A stretch of 64,000 nucleotides of DNA from Paroedura picta (taxonomy: Eukaryota; Chordata; Lepidosauria; Squamata; Gekkonidae): positions 93,615,213 to 93,679,212 of the forward strand of contig NC_135373.1 in the NCBI RefSeq assembly GCF_049243985.1, given 5' to 3'. The first letter of the stretch is position 1; the number at the start of each line of letters is the position of its first letter. Below, in pieces: positions 34,321-45,394 of the stretch. The position numbers and the translations under genes are program-made. The notes beneath the pieces were generated by a model. The model saw nothing but the letters and a program-made list of their open reading frames with translations. It was not told the origin of the DNA and did no database searches.

Positions 34321-34955
34321 GTCTGAAATGGATCTTGGGGAGAAGTTGTGGAGTAGTTGTTTTTTTTTTCTCTCTCCTGCATGCGGTGTTTCCCCCTGCA
34401 TATGCCAAGTTTTTTCCCAGCCAACTCATGGCCTTTGGATGGAAGTTTGACTGAGCTGTGGTGGGGGGTTCCCTTCAGATTCCATTCTTGCCCCTCTCCT
34501 GTGGTCCTTTCCCTCCTGAGGTCTCTCTGTTGTGAATTCTGGGCTTCTTTCTTTCTGGTCTTCTGTTTGTCTTCATCTGTGTTTGTTTGCCTTTTAAGAT
34601 AATCTGGATGAAGTATCCACATGTATTTTTCCTTTTCTTTAGAATTAGATTAGATGGTGCAGTGAATGTGCTCAGCAGGTGCCTGGAGATGGTGATGAAA
34701 TAGGTAGGCGTTAGTGACTTGGTGCTTATTTCAGGTGAAGGTGCATGTGGATTTTATTGAGACTGTGATGTGATGGTGGCTTCATGCCTGAGAGAGATGG
34801 AGAACATTTCCTTTAAATTATCATGTTTGACACTGCTTTTGGATTGGATTTAGTGCTGAAGTTTTTGTTTCTACAGAGTTTTGTCGAGCCAGTGAACAAG
34901 ACCCTAAATTCTTAGAAACAGGAGACAGAAATAACCAATGTTCAGACATGGAAGT
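34321..34955. other. ELK3 intron 1, T-rich, nothing recognised
   Basis: A pyrimidine-rich block at 34360-34600 produces open frames on both strands, without a domain signature. Confidence 0.4.
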
Positions 34956-34960
34956 TTAAC

Positions 34961-35048
34961 AGTGCAGTCCTAATCAGAGTTACATTCATCTAAGTTCTCT
35001 AAAGACAGTGGTCTTAGAAGGATGTAACTCTGATTAGAATTCCGCTGT
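34961..35048. repeat. Short palindromic repeat (MITE-like)
   Basis: 'CAGTGCAGTCCTAATCAGAG' at the left is inverted as 'CTCTGATTAGAATTCCGCTG' at the right, and inner arms 'TTACATTCATCTAAG'/'CTTAGAAGGATGTAA' also pair. A second copy lies at 40066-40152 and a half copy at 21812-21865. No target duplication could be fixed. Confidence 0.6.
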
Positions 35049-35129
35049 TGCAGAATTATCATATGGCTGTATTTGGATGCTGTGACACAGTTTACTAATG
35101 TAACAGGATTAACTTTTGCTTATATATTC

Positions 35130-35255
35130 CCACTGCCATGATGGTCAGTTCATAGTCTGAGGAAGAGTGCTTGCACTCGAAAGCTCACCCCTTGAATAAA
35201 TCTTTGTTGGTCTTAGAGGTGCTACTGGACTCTGATTTTATTGTTTTCTATACAG
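35130..35255 (+). repeat. Dispersed repeat end
   Basis: 'CTCGAAAGCTCACCCCTTGA' followed by 'ATAAATCTTTGTTGGTCTTA' and 'GAGGTGCTACTGGACTCTG' is a very common squamate repeat end. Similar pieces occur at 62365-62450 (plus) and 21455-21540 (minus). The family is not certain. Confidence 0.55.
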
Positions 35256-36535
35256 TCACACAAAATGATCTAATGATGCTTCTTATTTGGAACTTAATTT
35301 TTTAGGGATTAAATATGTCCCACAAGCCAATTTAATTCTTCTGTTGTCAGGAGTTTGGAGATTTGTGTCTTGAGACCTCCTATCTGCCATGAAATTCACA
35401 TGGCCCAGTCACTCGCAAAGCCTAACTGCAAGATTGATGTGAGTTTAAAATGTTCAGTCCCCTAAACTCCTCGTGCAGTATGCAGAATGGTAATACAAAT
35501 AATCAGTTATTGTACTATGAAATGGTGCCTTTACACAGTGTGGAAAATAAAAGTTAAAACTGCATTTCAATTGCATTGCTTGCCAAATCTCTGCTTAAAT
35601 GAATGTGTGAACATAATGGTTTTTAAGTGATTTTTGCTTTGCAAGAATTTATTAGCAAAATGTCAACTGCACTTCTTTATATAGTAAACCTTAGTTTATA
35701 TTGCACCAAGAAAAGAAATTTATCTGGAAGCTTTCAAAATATCCAGAAACTATTATGTAATGAAGTGTGTGCTCTGCTTTTACTAAAACTGCCAAAATAT
35801 ACATATAGTTGGGCCTAAATATACATTTTGCATGAATTTATACAGTCTTCCTCACAAGTCTGGAATGGCTGCCCATGAAGCTATGACTGGTCAAATGGTA
35901 TGCCATTAATGCACTGCCCAGATGTTCACATGGCACTCACTGTTTCTTAGGTTAGAATACTTAAATGGGATTTTGAAAGAGACCAATGTTTTCTGTAATT
36001 TAAAAAGAGTATTTATATATATACAGATTACCTTCAGGGTGGCTTACAGCAATGTTTAAAAACCATAAAAAACGGTTACGATTTTTTAAAAGTTTGATTG
36101 TTTGTATACATACATAAATACATACCCTACCTTTTCTTTTTTGCTCAAGGCAACTTGTAAATCCAAACTTAAGGTTCTATCAAGGTTGGAGTCAGCCTTT
36201 GATGGAGCTTTGTTAAATTGACACTTTAGGCGGTTTTGATCCAGGAAGAGTCAATTGTTCAGAACCTGTTTTTCCAGGGTAATGTTGAGCCCAAGTTGGT
36301 TGGAAGTTGGTGGTGTCCTGTGTGTGGGTATATAGAACAGAAAACTATAGAAAAGTCAAGATGTCTTCTGGTACAATCCTCCCTCCTAAGAAAAAACAGG
36401 AATAGTGGTAACTCCTCTCACAGGGTAGTTCTTGGAACAAATAAGGAAAAGATTATCAAGCATTTTAAATAAGGAAAAGATTATCAAGTATTCATCAAGC
36501 ATTCAAAACTGATTGACTCTCAGGAGGCCATTTTT
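35256..36535. other. ELK3 intron 1, mostly unexplained
   Basis: No exon-like frame. 36010-36175 shows two decayed LINE 3' tails in minus orientation ('ACCTTCAGGGTGGCTTACAG'). Confidence 0.4.
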
Positions 36536-36544
36536 GGGCTGGAA

Positions 36545-37196
36545 TAAGATGCGAAACACCAATGTTGGGATAAACAAGGCCACAGCTTTTATTACCTCCC
36601 CACGGGAGGGTTGGCGCAGCATGGGAGAGGGAGCCTGACCTAGCAGTCAGCAGACTGCACCACAGCGCACAGAGTCCAGAGGCGCCCTGGGGACCCACAC
36701 CATTCCCAGCCGGGAGAGCAGATCCCCTTGCCTACTGAACTCCGCCCTACGGGAAGCAACCTATGCGGGGGAGCCAATGGGCGTCCACCTCATTTGGCTG
36801 TCCCCAGGCCGCCTGGCAAAATGAGCCCCTGGACTCCCAGCCGGGTATGCTGTGCTCGTTTACATGCCACCTCTTACCGAGGTTCCGAACCCCAGGAAGT
36901 CCGATCGCACACCGGACTCCCTGCCAACAGGCTGCATCCCATGCAAACCCACAACTGTGACAAAATAGTAACAGAGAACATCCACCTCAAACATTGACAT
37001 AGGGTGGGAGGGAGGGAAGCTGCTCCGCGGCATCCTGGAGAAGAGGCTGGGACCCGCACACATGGCGCCTTTATAGGCGCCGAAGTCCCGCCTTCCCTTT
37101 TTTACACATCCCGCCAGGGCTGCTGGGGCAGTCGCGTCCGCCTCCAGCCAGCCCTTCGCAGTGTCAACCAGCAGCTGCAGTAAGTCTTCGCCACAC
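36545..37196 (-). mobile_element. Possible solo LTR, unassigned family
   Basis: A 650-bp moderately GC-rich insert in AT-rich intron. Read on the minus strand it carries a TATAAA box set inside GGCGCC-TATAAA-GGCGCC (around 37067-37084) and, about 480 bp further on, an AATAAA signal (around 36585-36591), the order expected in a long terminal repeat. No internal retroviral or gypsy coding sequence accompanies it. The exact ends and target duplication are not certain. Treated as a fossil. Confidence 0.4.
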
Positions 37197-38735
37197 ATTC
37201 ACAGAGTGAGCAGAGAGTTAGTAGTATACAGTGTTAGTATTGACCTTCTACAAGGTAATTGCTGTATTTGTAGATCAGATTTATGAAACTTTTCTAGAGC
37301 AGTGTTAATTTAAGTAAACTGTCCCTTACAACTTGACGCGCATGCCTTTAATCATGTCATGCTATTGAACAAGGTTTTGTAGTAAGCAAATATATATCAT
37401 TTTTAAAGCTCTAGTTATAAGCCCTTATAAGTTTGCAAATGAAAACTGTAGGGATGACTCAGAGTGCACTGAATTTCTACTAGGATTTTGCAGAAAAGAA
37501 GCTAAATATTCTCTAACAAAAAGAGTCGCTTATTTGCAAACCCAAAAGCCATGTGCCATCTAGTGGTAGATCCACAAAATGATCCTGTTTAGGCTTCAGA
37601 TATTTTGAAGACACAACTAGAAAAACCATATCACTTGAATGTGTCATCCTGGGCGCATGGAATTCTTATGTTAAATGCTGATTTTTTAGTACTTGTCTGG
37701 TAGAAAGGTGGTTTATAAAAAGTGGGGAAAATAGTTACTCATTTGTGACTCTCATAAACAGTATTGTTATTAGTTGGCATCAGGTATTAAGCTGTAGGCC
37801 CACAAGGAGTTCTGAGAGAGCGATCAGTTTGGAAATAACCTCCATCTCTCTCCTGGATACTCTTAAGATATCAGGATCTTCTTTTGCTACAAAAGAGTAA
37901 CATGGCTACGCCTCTGAAACAAATGGGAATCAGAATGAGTCACTACAGAAGCTTGATTACAAAAAGTGTTATATGAAACAATTATACATGAGAGAATTAT
38001 TATGCTATCTGTACTTAGAAACAAATTTTGATGTGTATGTCATTGTGTTTTATGGGTTTTTTTAAAAGTAAAGATCAAGATGCAGAAATATTAAAATACA
38101 AGAAAACCTGCACCCAAAGGAAGAACTAATTTAAAATGTTTTGTTTTTACTGGATGAGTGAGAGTGGGTAGTCAAACAGCTCCAAAGTAGTGAAGCCAAG
38201 ATAATCCACAGATATATGATATATTTTAGATTGGATGCAAAGAGTAATACCTTAAATGTTAGCACATAGATGCATGTTAAGGGCATTGCTCTACTGACAA
38301 TAATGAATAATGGTAAAATGGGAAATAAAATTTGCCACAGTGCAACATGGAGCTAAGCATCCATATGCTCATTGATTTGAATGCAGCAGTATATGAAGGT
38401 GAGCAGTTGGAAATGCTGACCATTTGCAAGCAATGTTTCACTTTCTTTATCAAAGCACTTTTTTATATGCAAGGGGATCTTTACAAAATGCAGTCTGCAG
38501 TGTGTCAAGAAGGCAGCATTATGTGACTTCTCTGCATGAGCCAATTAAAGAAAACTTTACAGGAAGAATGGTCATGGTCAACTCACTTGTGGAATTAATA
38601 TGTAGATTTGTTTTCTAAATATGTTGCTAAGATTGTACAGGAATGTTATAACTGAAATGAACTTGCTCCCAGCAAACATGTAAATCATCTTCTCTCTCCC
38701 CCCTCCCCCGGACACCTTTTATTGGTTCTCTGTAG
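37197..38735. other. ELK3 intron 1, distal end
   Basis: AT-rich unique-looking DNA ending in a strong polypyrimidine tract (38690-38733, mostly C and T) and the AG acceptor of exon 2. Confidence 0.5.
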
Positions 38736-38737
38736 GT

Positions 38738-38944
38738 ATGGAGAGTGCAATCACGTTGTGGCAGTTCCTGTTGCAGTTGCTTCTCGACCAGAAACATGAG
38801 CACCTGATTTGCTGGACGTCCAATGATGGTGAATTCAAGCTACTTAAGGCAGAAGAAGTGGCTAAGCTGTGGGGACTACGGAAAAACAAAACAAACATGA
38901 ATTACGACAAACTGAGCAGAGCGCTGAGATACTACTATGACAAG
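38738..38944 (+). CDS. ELK3: ELK3 coding exon 1: start codon and ETS DNA-binding domain (residues 1-69)
   Basis: ELK3 (Net) is a nuclear ternary complex factor. It binds GGA-core ETS sites next to the serum response factor at serum response elements, represses by default and activates after Ras/ERK phosphorylation. This exon opens at acceptor TGTAG|GT, has ATG two bases later, and encodes [16 protein letters not shown], the start of the ETS winged helix. It goes on through '[20 protein letters not shown]' to recognition helix 3, '[15 protein letters not shown]', whose two arginines contact GGA. The donor is AAG|GTAAAT in phase 0. The start is chosen because it is the conserved ELK3 N-terminus. 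No ELK1 or ELK4 fits: the '[20 protein letters not shown]' spelling is that of ELK3, and the downstream exons agree. No substitutions break known contacts. Confidence 0.98.
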
Positions 38945-39261
38945 GTAAATGTTATTGTCTGATAACATTTAAGAAAATAGAGTAATCCTTTGCCTAAAGA
39001 TGTTTGATCTCACTATAAAGTGAGGTAATTGCTTACTGAAGTGTTTAAGTTTGTAGGGCCTTTTTCCAAGGGAAACGGACGTGAAATTTCATAATTTGCC
39101 GTCTAGGACATAAGCAGTGTTGTTCCATGTAGCATTTCCCCAGTCAAAACCTACTGAAAGCAATAGGCTTATATTGGAGTAACTCACACAGGATTGCATT
39201 TCTAGCAACAGAAATTGGTGTGGTGCCAATCTCCCTTTTGGTAGGTACCAGCGCTGCAGCA

Positions 39262-39845
39262 GATATTTATTTATTTTCCTATTTATATACCACCGCTCTC
39301 CAATCAAACGCGTGGCGTTTTACAGTAAAACAATAAAAACAAGCATAACTCCATAAAGCCCCTTACAACATTAAACTTTAACAGTAAACATTAAAAGATG
39401 GCAATACAGAGTTCTAACCCCCCACCCTCTCCCTCTGTCCAACTAGGGGCCAAGAGCTCTCTCTCATTGGGATTGAGGGTCCTGATTTAGCCACTACTAA
39501 GGGTTCTGCCGATGGTTACTCCGGGACCCACCATGGCCTCAACCATAAGCCTAGCAGAAGATCTCCATCTTACAGGCCCTGCAGAAAGCTGACAAATCTG
39601 ACAGGGCTCGTAGCAATTCAGGGAGCTCTTTCCATCAGTTTGGGGTCAGGGCTGAAAATGCGCTGGCCCTGGTTGAGGCCAGGCGAATGAGACCTGGGAC
39701 AACCAGTAGATTCATACTCACAGAGCGAAGAGCCCTATGGGGGGCATAAGGAGATAAGTGGTCCTGCAGGTAGATAGGGCCCAAGCCATGTATAGCCTTA
39801 AAGGTTAGAACCAATACCTTGAACCTGATCTGGAAACAGGCTGGT
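39262..39845 (-). repeat. L2-like LINE 3' end, minus strand
   Basis: The minus strand reads the C-terminal and 3' UTR pattern shared with 32234-32742 ('CTGCAGGGCCTGTAAGATGG', 'GGCCAGCGCATTTTCAGCCC'), ending in 'TATTTATTTTCCTATTTATA' near 39262. 5' truncated. Confidence 0.65.
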
Positions 39846-40065
39846 TATTCAGGTTCACCTATGATCTCTAAGGTGCCTCCAGAGCCTTCTGGCTGATCAT
39901 TGCAGTATAAAAATATAAAAATAATGTAAATGCAGTATTAAAGGTATAAAATACTTTAAAATATTAACAAAAGTGAAGGAAGTTGAAAAGTAGTTTCCTA
40001 GTTGTCTCTCAAAATTCTACAGTTTAGGCTGATCAGGGTAAAATAGCCCAATGTATAATTTATAA

Positions 40066-40152
40066 TGTAGTCCTAAACAGAGTTAGAGCTTTCTGAGTCT
40101 ATTGATGTCCATGGGCTCAGGAGGATATAACTCTGCTCAGAACTGCATTGTT
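40066..40152. repeat. Short palindromic repeat, second copy
   Basis: 'TAGTCCTAAACAGAGTTAGA' at the left and 'ATAACTCTGCTCAGAACTGC' at the right are inverted, around 'GTCTATTGATGTCCATGGGC'. Same family as 34961. Confidence 0.6.
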
Positions 40153-40455
40153 ACTTTTGGAATTCATTGCCACAAGGGTTGATGATAGTAATTAGAGATC
40201 TACAAAAAGAATTAAAGCATTCTTGTAAGATAGCCTTTCCAACCTAGCTGGTATGTGTATAAAATTTAAGACTATAAATGCCGGTACTTTATTAAAACAA
40301 TAATTACAAATATGTATCATTGCCTAAAGGTATTTATTGCCAGTGAACCTAAAATGTAGCTGATGTTTTAATAAAGGATGAACAAGGGGAAGAAATGGCT
40401 GAGTTTTCTGTGAGGGGACATTAGGAATCAAATTACATCTATTACATACTTTGTA

Positions 40456-40585
40456 ACGGTAATGACTGGGGAAGGCACTGGCAAACCACCCCGTATTGAG
40501 TCTGCCATGAAAACGCTAGAGGGCGTCACCCCAAGGGTCAGACATGACTCAGTGCTTGTACAGGGGATACCTTTACCTTTACCTT
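40456..40585 (+). mobile_element. 5'-truncated Sauria-type SINE just upstream of an ELK3 exon
   Basis: It contains only the 3' 130 bp of the SINE ('ACTGGGGAAGGCACTGGCAA' to (CCTTTA)n). A perfect 14-bp target duplication, TTACATACTTTGTA, lies at 40442-40455 and 40586-40599. The near-perfect duplication and close similarity to the copies at 16198 and 45395 imply a fairly recent insertion. It ends 44 bp before the exon at 40644, so the branch point must lie in the 44 bp left or within the duplication. Confidence 0.9.
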
Positions 40586-40643
40586 TTACATACTTTGTAC
40601 TTGGATTTCTTACATCCAGTTTGTTTGTTTGTTTTGTGTGTAG

Positions 40644-41438
40644 AATATCATCAAGAAGGTTATTGGGCAAAAGTTTGTGTACAAGTTCGTATCATTCCCT
40701 GAGATTTTAAAGATGGATCCTCATGCTGTGGAAATCAGCAGAGAGAGCCTTTTGCTGCAGGACAGCGACTGCAAGATACCTCTGGAGAGCAGAGAACACC
40801 ACAAGCATAACTTGTCAGCCCTGAAAAGTACGAGCCGCAATGAATATATCCATTCAGGCCTGTACTCATCTTTCACCATCAACTCCCTGCAAAACCAGGC
40901 AGATTCTCTCAAGCCAATCAAAACAGAAAAGCTGGAGGAGAAACTGGAAGGGACCACTCCTCTGGAAGAAGTCCGAACTGTTATAAGATTTGTGACAAAC
41001 AAAACAGACAAGCAAGTGATGAGGCCCATAGTGTCATTGCCATCAACATCTGAAGCAGCAGCTGCTTCTGCTTTTCTAGCATCTTCTGTCTCTGCAAAAA
41101 TATCGTCTTTAATGTTGCCCAGTGCAGCCAGCATTTCTTCAGCCTCACCCTCTTCTTCCCGGTCACCGTCTCTGTCTCCTCATTCCCCCCTTCCCTCGGA
41201 ACACAGAAGCCTCTTCCTGGAGTCCAGTTGCCAGGACTCTGATTCTCTTGAGCCACTGAACCTCTCTTCAGGATCCAAGGCAAAATCTCCTTCTCTTCCC
41301 CCAAAGGCTAAAAAACCCAAAGGTTTGGAGATCTCAGCCCCTCCAATGGTTCTTTCAAGCACTGACCTTGGCTCCATTGCTCTCAACAGCCCTGCACTTC
41401 CTTCAGGATCTTTGACTCCAGCTTTCTTTACTGCCCAG
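40644..41438 (+). CDS. ELK3: ELK3 coding exon 2: ETS end, B-box, repressor region, CtBP motif (residues 70-334)
   Basis: Acceptor TGTGTGTAG|AATATC, donor CCCAG|GTAAGA, 265 codons, phase 0 at both ends. Residues 70-90 ([20 protein letters not shown]) finish the ETS fold. Residues about 134-153 ([20 protein letters not shown]) are the B-box that contacts SRF. IKTE at 161-164 is a sumoylation consensus known to support repression in Net. [16 protein letters not shown] (178-192) lies in the Net inhibitory domain. A Ser/Pro-rich stretch (232-252) follows. PLNLS at 273-277 is the CtBP-binding motif. [17 protein letters not shown] (290-306) is the basic-hydrophobic MAP-kinase docking region. Reading through the donor adds VRFGHLE and a stop, so intron retention would give a form without the activation domain. 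The exon is intact. Confidence 0.97.
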
Positions 41439-41977
41439 GTAAGATTTGGACACCTTGAATGATGGTTTTGAATTCTCCACACGCTACACTTCTTGGGAGT
41501 TGGGAGCTATGAAATAGCTGTTGGGGTTGTTTGCACACAATTCAGTACTATATACACATGTGCAGGTGAAGACGGGAAATGCTTTGAAAAAAGCAATGCA
41601 GTGTCCTTACTTTCAGTAGTCACCCATGCCTAATATAAAATAAACTAATTACAATTGCAAGAAGGGTTGTGAAGGGTAACAGGAAACACAGCTGGAGCAG
41701 TCATTAGCACCATTTATTAAAGTTTGTTTCAGGATTTCCAGAAACACCAAGAAAAAAAACACAAGTAGGATCAAATTATTGCCATATTCACTGTGGGATT
41801 CATGGTTGATTGTTGGTTATACCCATGTACAAAAGGTGATCTTTCATTAGCGTTAAAAGAAGATCTCATTGAGCCCATATCAATTTCATAGGCTTTGAAG
41901 ATTTATAAAATAGCTGTTACACAGTTCTTTCTGTACAGGTTTATTGAATACTCATTATATAAATGCATTTTAGCTTT

Positions 41978-43104
41978 TAGAATCATAGAATAATAGAGCT
42001 GGAAGGGACCTCCTGGGTCATCTAGTCCAACCCCCTGCACTATGCAGGACACTCACAACCCTATCGCTCATCCACTGTAACCTGCCACCCGCTTGAGCCT
42101 TCACAGAATCAGCCTGTCAGATGGCTATCCAGCCTCAAAAATTTCAAAGATGGAGAACCACCTCTCAAGGAAGCCTGTTCCACTAAGAAACCGCTCTGGA
42201 ACTGTCTGGAACTGTCAGAATGTTTAGACAGAATTTCTTTTGAATTAATTTCATCCCATTGATTCTAGTCTGTCCCAACTGCTCCATCCTCTACATGGCA
42301 GCCTTTTAAATACTTGAAGATGGTTATCAGATTCCCTCTCAGTCGTCTCCTCTCCAGGTTACACAGACCAAGCTCCCCCAACCTTTTCTCATACATCTTG
42401 GTCTCCAAATCCCTCACCATCTTTGTTGCCCTCCTCTGAACATGCTCCACTTTGTTTACATCATTCTTCAACCCTGATGCCCAAAACTGAACATGATACT
42501 CCAAGTGAGGCCGAACCAGAGCAGAGTAAAGTGGTACCATCACCTCCCGTGAACTGGACACTGGACACTCCATTTGATACAGCCCAAAATCCCATTTGCC
42601 TTTTTAGCTACCGAGTCACATTGCTAACTCATGTTCAATGTATGGTCTACTAAGACTCCTAGATCCTTTTCGCACATGCTACTGCCAAGACAGGTCTCCC
42701 CCATCCTATATTGGTGTATATGGCTTTTCCAACCTAAATGCAGAACTTTACATTTGTCCCTATTGAATTTCATTTTATTCAGTTTGGCCCACTTCTCAAG
42801 CCTATCACGATCATCCTGTATTCTGATTCTGTCTTCTGTTGTGCTTGCTAACCCTCCCAGTTTAGTATCATCTGCAAATTTAATAAGTACCCCCTCTAAT
42901 CCTTCATCCAAATCATTTATAAATATGTTGAACAACACAGACCCCAGGACAGATCCCTGAGGCACTCCACTTGTCACTCTTCTCCAAGAGGATGCTGAAC
43001 CATTAACAAGTACCCTTTGGGCATGATCTGTCAACCAGTTATCGATCCACCTGACAGAATTAGGATCCATACCGCATTTTACCAACTTGTTAGTATTCAA
43101 TAAG
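41978..43104 (-). mobile_element. CR1 LINE, 5'-truncated, minus strand
   Basis: On the minus strand the first frame (43100-42624) carries the reverse transcriptase palm: 'RVTSGVPQGSVLGSVLFNIF' and the catalytic 'LIKFADDTKLGG' followed by 'LEKWAKLNKMKFNRDKCKVL'. A shift leads to the C-terminal frame (42573-42265): '[17 protein letters not shown]', '[12 protein letters not shown]', '[20 protein letters not shown]'. The 3' end at 41978-42060 has the CR1 signature 'AGAATCATAGAATAATAGAG' (plus strand). About 1.1 kb remain of the ~4.5 kb element. The FADD core is intact, which points to moderate age. Confidence 0.92.
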
Positions 43105-44165
43105 AAGTAACTGGAGTTTGTTTCTTCATTAATCTAGTGGTTTAATCTTTTATTTGTGTGAGAAGATTTGCATTTGATTTAATGTTTATGGCATCCTTGC
43201 TAATTTATTTTTCATCAATAGTGTAAAGAGGCAAGAAGAGGAGTTCAGAAAATGATCTGAAAATGAGCCATTGCAAAAATAAAACTGAATTTCATTTGTT
43301 TGTGAGTGGCTGTGCTTAACTGACTTGGCCACTCTCAAGACAGGCTGTATTTTTGGTGGTGACTTGAAGAAATCTGATCTCAGGTAAACAGTACCATAGG
43401 CAATTTACTGCAGTCATTCAAAACTCATCTTAAACCAAGAGCTTGCATCAAGAGATCATGGATTCTTCCATGACAAGGTCATTCCATTTCATCTTCACAC
43501 ATACCCATGATTAGAGATAAGATTGTTTGCTCTCATGAGGTCTGTCTATTACTATTAGATCACTCATATAGTCTAAATGGGTTTTTTTTTGGGGGGGGGG
43601 TAGAAGAAGTTAGTGGCATTACAGATAAAGATCTGCTGAAATGAATGGGAACTGTCCAAGAAGACTGGGGGAAATTGCCAAGTTCACCAAGGTATCATTT
43701 GCCACTTCCAGTCGTCTGCTGGAAACCTAAAAAAACATATCTCTCTAGTACCAGTACGTTATAGCTAAGTCAGCTGAATAAGAGGATACTTAAATCTGAT
43801 GATCTTTCTACATACTTGAAAAGTGTCCCAGATTTGCAGAAAAATATGAAATCTAAATAAATACACTGGAGAGGGTTCAAAATAACCAAAAGGATAGAAG
43901 ATATACCTGTCACTTTAACAAGCAGAAACCCTCAGAGACTCTTGCTAGGTTACCAAAACATTCTAGGTTCAGTTTTTATCAGTAAAAGCAAGGGGTGGGG
44001 GCAAGGCCCTTTCCAAGGCTGTTTTGGCATTTGAAGGAGGATTTATTGGACTAGGCCTAGCAGCAACAACCAGGCTGCCTGATACCACCTAATCCTGGCT
44101 GCTTGCTAATGTTAAGCAGCATCCAGCCTATGGAAGTGGTTAGAGCTTCACACTAGGGTTTAGGA

Positions 44166-44301
44166 CAGGGATAGTCAACCTGTGGTCCTCCAGATGTCCA
44201 TGGACTACAATTCCCATGAGTCCCTGCCAGAGTTTGCTGGCCAGGGCTCATGGGAATTGTAGTCCATGGACATCTGGAGGACCACAGGTTGACTACCCTT
44301 G
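44166..44301. mobile_element. hAT foldback MITE, 136 bp, perfect 8-bp duplication
   Basis: Almost the whole element is one hairpin: 'CAGGGATAGTCAACCTGTGG' onward is inverted as '...CCACAGGTTGACTACCCTTG', with about 60-bp arms around a short centre at 'AGTTTGCTGGC'. The 8-bp target duplication GTTTAGGA lies at 44158-44165 and 44302-44309. Arms are nearly identical, including 'CCTCCAGATGTCCATGGACT'. Confidence 0.9.
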
Positions 44302-44375
44302 GTTTAGGAGACTGAGGTTCATATCACCAGCCTGCTATGGAAGCTCATTAAGTAATGTAAGGCAAAGAGGAAATA

Positions 44376-44585
44376 GAGTTGCCAACTCCCAGGTGATGGC
44401 TGTTAATCTTCTGGGATCACAACTGATATCCAGGTGACAGAGGTCCCCTACACAAATGGCTACTTTGGGACATGGACTGTATGGTACCATACTCCTCTGC
44501 AAGTCCTTCCCCTCTCCTAACCCCATCCTTCCCAGACTCTGCCCCCAAAATCTTCAGAAATTTCCCAACCTAGAGCTGGCAGCTG
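44376..44585 (-). repeat. Dispersed repeat, family not named (copy 2)
   Basis: Reverse-oriented match to the segment at 36-250: 'GTTGCCAACTCCCAGGTGAT' at the left and 'AATTTCCCAACCTAGAGCTGGCA' type sequence at the right. Confidence 0.55.
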
Positions 44586-45394
44586 TAGAATGGAATGCTG
44601 TAAGGTGCCTTGGTCTCCACTGTGGAGAAAGGCGGAATATAAATAAAGTAAATAATAAATATAACTGAAGATGGGAGGCAGGAAAATGGCAGATGTGGGA
44701 ATTGCTTGAAAGAGAAGAAAAGGAAAAAATATAGGGAAGGAATGCAGTGTGCCCCCCCCCCACCATGCAAGTGGGTCTGGCCCAGCAGTTGGAGCCCTAC
44801 AACTGGGCCTTAGTTTTCATAGGTAGAGGCTGCAGCTGGGCAGATAAATATGGGGTACATAAAGGTATGTTGGCTATTAAGTGAAAAGGAAAGAAGGAAG
44901 CAGAGAAATGGGAGAGGCTGTGGGAGCTTTCAGGGAAGGAAAGAGGAAATAGAGGATGGGAAATTAGATGCTCCTGCAAATCCCATTTATATCAGCATGC
45001 TTTAAATGTTTTTGTCTGAGAATCTCTGATTTTTAAAGTAATCTTAAGAGAATGTTTAATGCTTAAATATGCTACTTGTAATTTATTAATGCCGGCAATG
45101 AAGAATACAAAACCGTGGTGCTGTGGGAATAAATTGTATTCACTAATAAAAGTACCACAATGTGTTTTGCTCAGTGCTTTCTTAGCCATAGAGGTATTTT
45201 ACCAACGGATAGGCCCACTAGTTTCTCCCATAGCTTGCTTGGGCTGATTGAATCAAATGCATCCTTAAGGTCCGTCTGTAAAGGCCATGCACAGCTTCCT
45301 GTCGGGAATAGTTTTGTTTAAGCACTCCACCTGTTTTCCCCTGCTTTCTATTTGAGTGCCTGATTTTAATTAATTTAGTTTGTAGGTATTGCAT

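Larger units (their letters stand above)
38945..40643. other. ELK3: ELK3 intron between coding exons 1 and 2
   Basis: 1.7 kb with GT-AG ends, phase 0. It contains an L2-like 3' end (39262-39845), a palindromic repeat (40066-40152) and a SINE tail (40456-40585) close to the acceptor. No exon-like frame lies between. Confidence 0.9.

Noticed and set aside
36728-36997. Small plus-strand protein frames at 36.7-37.0 kb
   Set aside because: They fall inside the GC-rich LTR-like repeat and show no conserved domain.
42624-43100. Host gene with a reverse transcriptase domain
   Set aside because: The sequence is a 5'-truncated CR1 LINE with its typical 3' end; frames are broken and it is not a domesticated gene.
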